The notes beneath the pieces are model-generated. The model did no database searches and was not told the DNA's origin. It saw only the letters and a program-made list of their open reading frames with translations. A stretch of DNA of 64,000 nucleotides from Streptomyces sp. VRA16 Mangrove soil. GTDB lineage: Bacteria; Actinomycetota; Actinomycetes; Streptomycetales; Streptomycetaceae. The stretch is from NCBI RefSeq assembly GCF_017377775.1, contig NZ_JAFVLN010000001.1:62001-126000 (forward strand). The letters are read 5' to 3'. This document shows positions 17,908-25,290 of this stretch, one piece after another (within the stretch, counting starts at the first letter, position 1; each line of letters opens with the position of its first letter). A program made the position numbers and the translations under genes.

Positions 17908-18321
17908 CGGGAGCGGTGGCTGCGGCGCCGGCCGGGGTGTCGCGGGTCTGTGTCGCGGGTCGGGTGGAGGTCCGGTTCGTGATGGCGGGGCGTGGCGGAG
18001 GCCGGTTCGTGACCGTGGGTCGGGCGGAGGCCGGTTCGTGGCCGCGGCGCCGGCCGGGGTGTCGCGGGTCGGGTGGAGGCCCGGTTCGTGGCCGCGGTGC
18101 CGGCCAGGGTGTCGCGGGTCGGACGGGGGCCTGGTCCGTGATGGCGGGTCGCGGTGGAGGTCCGGTTTGTGACGGTGGGTCGGGCGGAGGTCGGTTCGTG
18201 GCTGCGGTGCCGGTCGCGGCACCGGCCGGGGTGTCGCGGGTCGGGCGGGGGCGTGGTCCGTGATGGCGGGTCGCGGTGGAGGTCCGGTTCGCGACGATGG
18301 GGCGCCGCGGAAGAGATTCCG
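17908..18321. repeat. Degenerate GC-rich tandem-repeat tract between two genes
   Basis: About 410 bp without a credible gene. Short modules recur in varying order: CCGGCCGGGGTGTCGCGGGT (near 17930, 18050 and 18223, and with a base change near 18102), GTCGGG(T/C)GGAGG(T/C)CCGGTTCGTG and GTGATGGCGGGTCGCGGTGG. On the minus strand they translate as a Pro/Thr/Arg-rich repeat (DTPAGAA, NRPPPDP), which is an artefact of base composition. It separates two converging genes (MFS on +, TetR on -). Unit spacing is irregular and there are no unique spacers. Confidence 0.75.
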
Positions 18322-18942
18322 TCAGCGGCCCTGCGCCGTCAACTCGGCCCGTTCCAGGCCCAGTTCGCGCGCCAGCGCCTCGTCCACCCACTCCTGCGTA
18401 CGGGCCCGGGACACCGCGCCCTCGTACGTCGTCATCTGGACGGCCAGGCCGTCGAGGAGCGCGGTCAGGCGCAGGGCCGTGGCCATCGGATCCGGGCACG
18501 TGAACTCGCCCGCCGCCACGCCCTCGGCGACGACCTCCGCGAGCGCCGCCTTCCACTGCCGGTCCAGATCGCGCGTGACCTCGCGCAGTGGGGGCTCGCG
18601 CAGCGCGACGGCCCAGCCCTCGATCCACAGCCGCCAGCCCTTGGCCTGGCCCGTCGGCGCGTACCAGCGCACCGCGGCGCGCAGCCGCTTCAGCGCCGTG
18701 GTGCGCCGGCCGAGGAGCTTGCGCAGATGCGCCAGGTCGTCCTCGGCGGCGTGCGTGAACGCGGCCGCGACAAGCTTCTCCTTCGTCGAGAAGTGGTACA
18801 GCACCAGGGCGTTGCTCACCCCGAGCGCCGATGCCACGTCGGCGATGCGCACGGCGGCGACACCGCGCGCCTCGATCTGCTCGATGGCGGCCCGCAGCAG
18901 CTCCTCGCGCCGCTCGGCCACGCTCAACCGGACTCTGGTCAC
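18322..18942 (-). CDS. TetR-family transcriptional regulator
   Basis: 206 residues from GTG 18942. The N-terminal HTH is canonical (ELLRAAIEQIEARGVAAVRIADVASALGVSNALVLYHFSTKEKLVAAAF, about residues 13-60). The C-terminal half is of the TetR_C group with RLTALLDGLAVQMTTYEG, as in BetI-like regulators. It is divergent from an APC amino acid/amine permease, and a palindrome typical of TetR operators lies in the shared region, so the permease and the regulator itself are the likely targets. The ligand is unknown. Confidence 0.92.
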   Translation of the reverse strand: MTRVRLSVAERREELLRAAIEQIEARGVAAVRIADVASALGVSNALVLYHFSTKEKLVAAAFTHAAEDDLAHLRKLLGRRTTALKRLRAAVRWYAPTGQAKGWRLWIEGWAVALREPPLREVTRDLDRQWKAALAEVVAEGVAAGEFTCPDPMATALRLTALLDGLAVQMTTYEGAVSRARTQEWVDEALARELGLERAELTAQGR

Positions 18943-19015
18943 GCCGTAACCCTAGTTGTTCGTGTAGCGAGCCGGTATCGGGGGCGCGTCGGCGGGGTCG
19001 CTTCGTGCAGGACCC

Positions 19016-19080
19016 TTGACACGCCTTCGCTGCCCGCGACTACAGTCCCCTAACTCCGCTACTGACTGGCCATTCAGTCA
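19016..19080 (+). promoter_or_regulatory. Promoter and TetR-type operator ahead of the APC permease
   Basis: TTGACA (19016-19021) and TACAGT (19041-19046) make a candidate promoter with a long 19-bp spacer. Immediately downstream lies TGACTGGCCATTCAGTCA (19063-19080), with perfect 6-bp arms TGACTG/CAGTCA. A repressor bound there would block the start of transcription. The natural candidate is the divergent TetR protein. Confidence 0.65.
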
Positions 19081-19153
19081 ATAGGCCGGTCGTTCACCGG
19101 CACGGAGTGGCTCGTCCCCGCCGGAGCAGTCCTGTCCTCGCCAGGAGCAACCC

Positions 19154-20743
19154 GTGACCCAAGCCCCATCCGTATCACCGACCCCGCCTCCCGGGGCGGA
19201 CGCCCCCGACCTCTCCGAAGGGTGGGGCGAGCAGCGTTCCCGGCTGCGCAAGGACCTGCGCCGGCTCGATGTGCTGTTCTTCCTGATCTGCACCCTCGTC
19301 GGGCTCGACACCATCGGCTCGGTCGCCGCGCAGGGCCCCGAGGGCCTGACCTGGATGGCGATCCTGGCCCTGGTGTTCTTCCTGCCGTACGGACTGCTCG
19401 TCGCCGAGCTCGGCTCGGCGTTCCCGGTGCAGGGCGGGCCCTACGTGTGGACGCGGCTGGCCTTCGGCCGGGTCGTGGCGGGCGTGAACCAGCTCCTGTA
19501 CTGGATATCCAACCCGGTCTGGGTGGGCGGCAGCCTCTGCATCATCGCGCTGACCACCTGGGAGGAGTTCTTCACACCGCTGCCGGGCGCCTGGAAGTAC
19601 GTCGCCGGGCTCGTCTTCATCTGGGGCGGCGCGCTCGCCGTCGTACAGTCCGTGCGCATCGGCAAGTGGGTGCCCATCGCGGGCGCCGTCGCCCGCATCG
19701 TGCTGCTCGGCTTCTTCCTGGTGTCCGTGGTCGTGTACGCCGCCCAGCACGGGGTGCACGCGCTGCCCGCCGGCGAGTTCGTCCCCACGTACGCGGGCTT
19801 CGTCGCGCTCGTCCCGGTGCTGATCTTCAACTACGTGGGCTTCGAACTGCCCAGCTCGGCCGCCGAGGAGATGAAGAACCCGCGGCGCGACATCCCGCTG
19901 TCGATCCTGCGCTCGGGCCTCGCGGCCGTCGTCCTGTACGGCGGCCCCATCCTCGGCATCCTGTTCGTACTGCCGGGCAAGGAGATCGGCAGCCTCGGCG
20001 GCTTCATCGACGCCTGCAAGGCGGTCTTCACGGTCTACGGGGGCTCGATCGCCGCCGACGGCACGGTCACCCTCACCGGACTCGGCTCGGTGTTCGGCGG
20101 TGTCGCCGCGGCCGGGCTCATCATCGGTCTGCTCACCTCCGGCGTCACCTGGGCCATGGGCGCCCACCGCGCGCAGGCCGTGGCGTGCGCGGACGGGGCC
20201 GGGCCCGCCTGGCTCGGGCACATCTCCGAGAAGCACGGCACGCCGGTGCGGGTCAATCTGCTCTCCGCGGTCCTCGGCTCGATCCTGTTCGTGGTCGCGC
20301 TCAACCTGAGCGGCGGCGACGGCGAGAAGTACTTCACCGCCGGGCTCGGCCTGACGATCTGCACCACCTTCATCTCGTACGTCATCACCTTCCCGAGCCT
20401 CGCCGTGCTGCGCCGCAAGTACCCGGACCAGCCGCGGCCCTACGCCGTCCCCGGCGGCCGGGCAGGGACGTGGATCGTCAGCGCGCTGGCCACCGGCTTC
20501 GTCGCCTTCACCGTCGTCGTGCTGATCTGGCCGGGCTTCGGCGTCGGCTGGTTCGGCACGGCGGGCAGCGCCGCGGACTCGCTGCCCGCGTCGTTCGCGG
20601 GGGAGCGGCTGCAGTACACGCTCAGCCAGGTGCTGCCGTTGTTGCTGTTCATCGTGATCGGGCTCGTGTTCTGCGCGGTGGGGGCACGCCGCCGCCGTAC
20701 CCCCACCGGGGTCACAGCGCGGGGAACTGACAGTCGCGGCTGA
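19154..20743 (+). CDS. APC-superfamily amino acid/amine permease
   Basis: 529 residues from GTG 19154, with AGGAG upstream. About 12-13 hydrophobic helices are visible, with the APC helix-1 pattern (LICTLVGLDTIGSVAAQGPEGLTW), a conserved segment NYVGFELPSSAAEEMKNPRRDIP after helix 6 and a hydrophilic N-terminus of about 35 residues. The FELP-AAEEMKNP pattern is typical of the APA/AGT branch that moves amino acids, polyamines or GABA. The gene is divergent from a TetR regulator with a palindromic operator between them. Its 3' end overlaps the converging SnoaL-like gene by 32 bp. Confidence 0.9.
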   Translation: MTQAPSVSPTPPPGADAPDLSEGWGEQRSRLRKDLRRLDVLFFLICTLVGLDTIGSVAAQGPEGLTWMAILALVFFLPYGLLVAELGSAFPVQGGPYVWTRLAFGRVVAGVNQLLYWISNPVWVGGSLCIIALTTWEEFFTPLPGAWKYVAGLVFIWGGALAVVQSVRIGKWVPIAGAVARIVLLGFFLVSVVVYAAQHGVHALPAGEFVPTYAGFVALVPVLIFNYVGFELPSSAAEEMKNPRRDIPLSILRSGLAAVVLYGGPILGILFVLPGKEIGSLGGFIDACKAVFTVYGGSIAADGTVTLTGLGSVFGGVAAAGLIIGLLTSGVTWAMGAHRAQAVACADGAGPAWLGHISEKHGTPVRVNLLSAVLGSILFVVALNLSGGDGEKYFTAGLGLTICTTFISYVITFPSLAVLRRKYPDQPRPYAVPGGRAGTWIVSALATGFVAFTVVVLIWPGFGVGWFGTAGSAADSLPASFAGERLQYTLSQVLPLLLFIVIGLVFCAVGARRRRTPTGVTARGTDSRG

Positions 20744-21137
20744 TCCGCCCGTCCTCGTCCACGGTCACGAACTCCAGGCCGCCGCCGGTCACCGCACCGG
20801 TGGCGGCCAGCACCGACTCCCAGCGGAACGTCACGACGTCCTCAAGCGCGGCGGCGGAGTCCGGCGCGGCACGGAAGACGTACTCGCCGGTCGCGACGAA
20901 CTCCTCGTGGGCGCGCGTCACCCGCGCCTCCAGCTCGGCGTGGCCGCGCGCCACCAGCGTGGTGCCGGCGAAGCCCAGCCGGGCCGCCTCCGCGCGCATC
21001 TCCTCCGGCGGCTGAAGAAGATGGACCCCGTCCGGCGCCCACAGAGCCTCCACGGCCCTGCGGCGCAGGCCGGGGTCGGACTCGTTCCAGACGGCCGCGT
21101 AGCGGGCGGCCAGATCCTGCGCGTCGATCTGCGACAT
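20712..21137 (-). CDS. SnoaL-like (NTF2-fold) protein
   Basis: 141 residues from ATG 21137, with a GAGGAG ribosome site. The pattern DLAARYAAVWNESDPGLRRRAVEALWAPDGVHL at the start and VTFRWESVLAATGAVTGGGLEFVTVDEDGRI at the end is the SnoaL/NTF2 alpha+beta barrel used by small isomerases, hydratases and uncharacterised proteins. No catalytic assignment can be made. It is divergent from an MmyB-like regulator, with a palindrome between them, and is a likely target of that regulator. Confidence 0.85.
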   Translation of the reverse strand: MSQIDAQDLAARYAAVWNESDPGLRRRAVEALWAPDGVHLLQPPEEMRAEAARLGFAGTTLVARGHAELEARVTRAHEEFVATGEYVFRAAPDSAAALEDVVTFRWESVLAATGAVTGGGLEFVTVDEDGRISRDCQFPAL

Positions 21138-21210
21138 GGGTGCTCCTCGGGGCAGCGGGGCGTGGACAGTCGGTCGTCTGCGACTCTGCGCCCGGCGGGG
21201 CATCGCCTCA

Positions 21211-21226
21211 ATTCCCTGCGGGGAAT
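21211..21226. promoter_or_regulatory. Palindromic operator between the SnoaL-like gene and the MmyB-like regulator
   Basis: ATTCCCTGCGGGGAAT is a perfect inverted repeat (arms ATTCCC/GGGAAT, 4-nt centre) in the 124-bp divergent region. It lies 36 bp upstream of the regulator start and 74 bp upstream of the SnoaL-like start. Regulator binding is inferred from position. Confidence 0.6.
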
Positions 21227-21261
21227 GGCCGATCAACGGCCCGTGGGGTAGACACGGCCCG

Positions 21262-22104
21262 GTGACGACGGAGACGGGACAGCGCACCGAACTCGGCGAG
21301 GTGCTGCGCGGATGGCGGGCGCGGCGGCGGATCAGCCAACTGGAACTGGCCACACGCGCGGGCACCACGCAACGCCATGTCAGCTTCATGGAGAGCGGCC
21401 GTTCGCGGCCCGGTCGGGCCATGGTGGTACGCCTCGCGGAGGCGCTGGAGATCCCCTTGCGGGAACGCAACGCGCTGCTATTGGCGGCTGGTTACGCGCC
21501 CGCCTACAAGGAGACGCGTTTCGAGGACCCACGCCTGGGGGCCGTCCGCGCGGCCCTGGAACGCATCATGGCGGCGCACCACCCCTATCCGGCCGTCATC
21601 ATCGACCGCGGCGCGGACCTCGTCGCCGCCAACGACGCCTTCGACGCGCTGGTGGCGGGCGTCGACGCGCGCCTCCTGGAGGCACCGGTGAACATCGCGC
21701 GCGTGCTGCTGCATCCGCGGGGGCTCGCGCCTCGTATCCAGAACCTGGACGAGTGGGCGTGGCACGTCGTCGACTCCCTGCGCGACGGCGCGGCGCGCAA
21801 CCCGTACCCGGGCACGTCCGAACTCCTCGCCGAGCTGCAGCGGTACGTGCCGGGCCGGCCGCGGCGGACCGACCCGGACTACCTCGGGCTCGCGGTACCA
21901 CTGCGGCTGACGTCGCCCGTCGGCGAACTGCGCCTGCTGAGCACCCTCACCCATTTCGGTACGGCCGTCGACGTGACCCTCGCCGAGCTGCGGCTCGAAG
22001 CCTTCCTGCCGCTCGACGAGGAGACCGCCGACCGGCTCAGCGCGCTGGCACCCCGTGAGCGTCCAGGGCGATCGCCCCGCCCGGGTGCACCAGGAGCGGA
22101 TTGA
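21262..22104 (+). CDS. MmyB-like XRE-family regulator
   Basis: 280 residues from GTG 21262. An HTH_3/HTH_31 domain occupies about residues 10-70 (LRGWRARRRISQLELATRAGTTQRHVSFMESGRSRPGRAMV), followed by an MmyB-like ligand-binding domain (YPAVIIDRGADLVAANDAFDALV ... NIARVLLHPRGLAPRIQNLDEWA ... TPV-like LTHFGTAVDVTLAELRLEAFLP). The MmyB domain is a PAS-like fold reported to bind fatty-acid-like ligands. It is divergent from a SnoaL-like gene, a pairing often seen. Its 3' end overlaps the converging acyl-CoA synthetase gene by 68 bp. Confidence 0.9.
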   Translation: MTTETGQRTELGEVLRGWRARRRISQLELATRAGTTQRHVSFMESGRSRPGRAMVVRLAEALEIPLRERNALLLAAGYAPAYKETRFEDPRLGAVRAALERIMAAHHPYPAVIIDRGADLVAANDAFDALVAGVDARLLEAPVNIARVLLHPRGLAPRIQNLDEWAWHVVDSLRDGAARNPYPGTSELLAELQRYVPGRPRRTDPDYLGLAVPLRLTSPVGELRLLSTLTHFGTAVDVTLAELRLEAFLPLDEETADRLSALAPRERPGRSPRPGAPGAD

Positions 22105-24097
22105 CCTCCAGGTCCGCCAGTTCGGGGTGGTCCGCCGCGGCCTGCGCCACCGCGCAGACGGCTGCCGCGGCCGCCTCCAGATGGACGCCGGGAGCCCCGC
22201 GCCAGCCGGTGAGCAGCGGTGCGTGCCGCAGTTCGAGCAGCAGGGCACGCGCGCGTGCTGGGGTGAGCGGGGCGAGCGCGAGCGCCGTGTCGGCGTGCAG
22301 CTCGGCAGTGACCCCGCCCGCGCCGACCATGACGACCGGCCCGAAAGAGGCGTCCCGCCGGACACCGACGATGAGTTCACGCGCGTACGGGGGCGTGGCC
22401 ATGGCCTCCACCGCGTACCGGGTCGCCCGGGTGGCCGCCCGCATCCGCGCGAACGCCGCGCGCAGCGCCGCCTCGTCGGCGATGCCGAGCGCCACGCCGC
22501 CGGCCTCCGTCTTGTGGGCGAGGCCCATCGCCTTGAGCACCAGGGGGTAGCCCGTGCGCCCGGCCGCGTCCACGACGCCATCCGCACCGGCCTCGCCGGC
22601 CACGAACTCCGCCACGGGAAAGGTGAGTCCGTATGAGGCGAGCAGCTCGCGCACGGTCTCGTAGCCGCCGTCCTCGACGTCGTACGTGGTGGTGGGCGCC
22701 GCCTGCGTCACCGGCAGGCGGGGCGGGGCAGCGGCCAGACGTGCCGCGCCCGCCAGGGCCGTCGCCGCCTCTTCCACGCGCTCGTAGACAGGGATCCCGC
22801 GCTCGCGCAGCACCCTGAGGGCCGGGGTGTCGCGGGCCATGGTGTGGACGATCAGCGGACGGTCCGCGGACCGTGCCGCGTCCGCGAGGGCGTGCGCGAT
22901 CGCGCACTCGCGCTCGGCCTGTGCCGGGTTGGCCGTCGCGTAGTCCCCGAAGTAGCCGGTGAGCACGACCGCGTCGGTGTCCTTGCCGTGCAGCAGGCAG
23001 TCCGCCACGCGCGCGTAGTTGGCCAGATCGGCCTCGCCCGCCCCGGCGAGGTCCACCGGGTTCGCCCGGCCTGCGGCGGCCGGCAGCAGCGCGTCCAGGT
23101 CCGCGACCGTCTCGGGCGAGAGGGCGGGCACGTCGAGACCACGGGCCGCGAACGCGTCGGCGGCGAGGGCGCCCTGGCCGCCGCTGTCACCGATGACGGC
23201 CACCCGGCGCGGAGCGTGGGAGGGCGCACCGCGCGCCATCAAGTGCACCGCGACGTCGACGAGTTCACCGGCCGAGTCGAGCAGCAGGGCGCCCGCGTCG
23301 CGGCAGACCGCCGCGACCGTGGCGTACGGACTGACGAGAGCGCCCGTGTGCGAGGCCGCGGCGCGCCCCGACGCCGCGCTGCGCCCGACGGTCAGCAGCA
23401 GCACCGGCTTCCCCGCCGCGTGCGCGGCCGCCAGGACGCCTGCGAGCCGGCGTCCGTCCCGGAAGTCCTCCACGTACGCGGCGATCGCCCGCGTCGCCTC
23501 GTGGGCGATCAGCGACTCCAGGGCGTCGGCGGCGTCGATGTCGCGCTGGTTACCCAGCGACACGAACCGGGAGAAGCCCTGCCCCGCGCGCGCGAGATGC
23601 CGGCCGATCTCCAGGGCGAGATTGCCGCTCTGCGACACCAGGCCGAGACCGCCCGCGGGGAAGTCGCCCCAGCTGAGCCGCAGTTGACTCGTCGTGTCGA
23701 CGACGCCCATGCAGTTGGGGCCGAGCAGCCGCGCCCCGTTCGAGGTGACCAGGTCCGCCAGGGCCCGCTCCTCGGCCGCGCCCGCGCCGCCCGAGGTGAT
23801 GACCGTGAAGCAGCGCGCCCCGGCGGCCAGGCCCTCGGCGACGACGGGACGCACGTGGGCGGGCGGCACGGCGACCACCACGTGCTCGGCCGGTGACGGC
23901 AGTGCGGCCAGATCCGGCAGGAACGGTTCGCCCTCCAGCTGGCCGCCCCTGCGGTTGACGAGGTGGACGGTGCGCCGGGTGCGGCCGCTCAGGGCACCTG
24001 CGGCCAGCCAGTAACCCCACTTCTCGGGGTTGTCGGACGCGCCGACGACCGCGACCGAGGCCGGGTCGTACAGCGCCTCCAGGGGAGTCGTGGTCAC
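22037..24097 (-). CDS. ADP-forming acetate/acyl-CoA synthetase (fused alpha-beta)
   Basis: 686 residues from GTG 24097, which overlaps the previous stop as GTGA. Domain order: CoA-binding Rossmann domain (LYDPASVAVVGASDNPEKWG, residues 8-130), succinyl-CoA ligase-like domains with the phospho-acceptor histidine His250 in SHTGAL, and a C-terminal ATP-grasp_5 domain (PLVLKAMGLAHKTEAGGVALGI ... LADLEVNPLLVH). The NDP-forming reaction is acyl-CoA + ADP + Pi = acid + CoA + ATP, reversible. As last gene of a four-gene operon with a ThDP decarboxylase and an amino acid dehydrogenase, it probably interconverts the acid and CoA thioester of the degraded amino acid. The substrate is inferred. Confidence 0.92.
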   Translation of the reverse strand: MTTTPLEALYDPASVAVVGASDNPEKWGYWLAAGALSGRTRRTVHLVNRRGGQLEGEPFLPDLAALPSPAEHVVVAVPPAHVRPVVAEGLAAGARCFTVITSGGAGAAEERALADLVTSNGARLLGPNCMGVVDTTSQLRLSWGDFPAGGLGLVSQSGNLALEIGRHLARAGQGFSRFVSLGNQRDIDAADALESLIAHEATRAIAAYVEDFRDGRRLAGVLAAAHAAGKPVLLLTVGRSAASGRAAASHTGALVSPYATVAAVCRDAGALLLDSAGELVDVAVHLMARGAPSHAPRRVAVIGDSGGQGALAADAFAARGLDVPALSPETVADLDALLPAAAGRANPVDLAGAGEADLANYARVADCLLHGKDTDAVVLTGYFGDYATANPAQAERECAIAHALADAARSADRPLIVHTMARDTPALRVLRERGIPVYERVEEAATALAGAARLAAAPPRLPVTQAAPTTTYDVEDGGYETVRELLASYGLTFPVAEFVAGEAGADGVVDAAGRTGYPLVLKAMGLAHKTEAGGVALGIADEAALRAAFARMRAATRATRYAVEAMATPPYARELIVGVRRDASFGPVVMVGAGGVTAELHADTALALAPLTPARARALLLELRHAPLLTGWRGAPGVHLEAAAAAVCAVAQAAADHPELADLEVNPLLVHPGGAIALDAHGVPAR

Positions 24098-25290
24098 CTG
24101 TACCACCCGAAGCGCTCCGCGAGCACGGGCAGGCGGTCGGCAACGATGGCGTGCGCGGCGGCCCGCGGCGTCGTCCCGTCGGTCTCGGCGCGGGCCAGCA
24201 TCTGGTCGATGAGGGCGCGCATGGACCGCCGCGTGTACGCGAACGCTTCGTCCGCGTCGGCACCGATGTCGCCGAAGAGCGTCCACCACCACCAGGCGTT
24301 CGTCCCGGAGTTGACGACGACGTCCGGCAGCACCGTGACGCCGCGCCGCGCGAGGAGTTCCTCCGCGTCGGCGAGGACCGGCATGTTGGCCGCCTCGACG
24401 ATCCAGCGGGCGGTGACCCGCTCCTGGTTCGTGGCGTCGATCGCGTACGACACGGCGGCCGGGACGAGTACGTCGGCGTCGGCCGACAGCCAGGCGTCGC
24501 CGGGCAGTTCACGGTCCTCGGGGCGCAGCGCCGAGCGGTCGACGGTGCCGTACGCGTCACGGGCCGCGAGCAGCGCCTCCACGTCGAGGCCGTCCGGATG
24601 GGCGACGGTGCCCTTCAGGTCGGCGACCGCGACGATCTTCAGGCCCGCGCGCGCGAGGAAGCGGGCGGTGGCGCCGCCCATGGTGCCCAGGCCCTGCAGC
24701 GCCACGCGCGTGCCCGCGTACGGGATCTGCGCGCGGTCGAGGGCGGCCAGGACCGACTCGGCGACACCGCAGCCGCCGACCAGCTCGTCCAGGCCGATGC
24801 CGTCGACGTCGACCGCGAAGGCCGCCGCAAGGCGCGCACGGGCCTCCTTCTCGTCGTCCAGCAGCGGGTACACGGCCTGGATCGACGAGACGAGGCCCGC
24901 CTCCTCGGCCGCCCGGTCGACCAGGTCCTGGGTGAGGCCGAGGTCCTCGCCCGTCGTCCAGAAGGACTCGATGTACGGGCGCATCGCCTTCAGGTAGCGC
25001 ACCAGGACGCCGTACGCCTCCGGGGCGCGCGGGTCGCAGTCGATGCCGCCCTTGGCGCCGCCGAGCGGGATGTAGCGGCCCTGCGGGTTGTAGTGCAGCG
25101 CCTCCTTCATCGTCATGCCGCGGGCCAGCCCGGCGACCTCGGCGAGCGTGCAGCCGGGGCGCATCCGCAGGCCGCCGCTGGAGACGCCGCGCACCAGGCG
25201 GTCGACCACCAAGTAGCCCTTGCGGCCGGTGACATGGTCGGTCCAGGTCAGCTCGACCAGCGGCGGGGTGGGGGGCGTGGGGGTGGTCAT
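24094..25290 (-). CDS. Glu/Leu/Phe/Val dehydrogenase
   Basis: 398 residues from ATG 25290, which overlaps the upstream stop (ATGA). The dimerisation/substrate domain carries LRMRPGCTLAEVAGLARGMTMKEAL and PLGGAKGGIDCDP, with the catalytic lysine in the GGAKGG loop; the NAD(P) domain has VALQGLGTMGGATARFL. It oxidatively deaminates an L-amino acid to the 2-oxo acid. The downstream partner makes or uses an acyl-CoA, and the upstream partner is a 2-oxo acid decarboxylase, which fits a catabolic route. The sequence does not decide between glutamate and branched-chain specificity. Confidence 0.92.
   Translation of the reverse strand: MTTPTPPTPPLVELTWTDHVTGRKGYLVVDRLVRGVSSGGLRMRPGCTLAEVAGLARGMTMKEALHYNPQGRYIPLGGAKGGIDCDPRAPEAYGVLVRYLKAMRPYIESFWTTGEDLGLTQDLVDRAAEEAGLVSSIQAVYPLLDDEKEARARLAAAFAVDVDGIGLDELVGGCGVAESVLAALDRAQIPYAGTRVALQGLGTMGGATARFLARAGLKIVAVADLKGTVAHPDGLDVEALLAARDAYGTVDRSALRPEDRELPGDAWLSADADVLVPAAVSYAIDATNQERVTARWIVEAANMPVLADAEELLARRGVTVLPDVVVNSGTNAWWWWTLFGDIGADADEAFAYTRRSMRALIDQMLARAETDGTTPRAAAHAIVADRLPVLAERFGWYR

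Noticed and set aside
15871..18222. A 783-codon minus-strand frame with Pro/Thr/Arg repeats at its start
   Set aside because: The repeats are the translated intergenic tandem tract and the rest is antisense to the MFS gene. No ribosome site or family match.
17908..18321. Possible CRISPR array
   Set aside because: Repeats are imperfect, their spacing is irregular and there are no unique spacers or cas genes.
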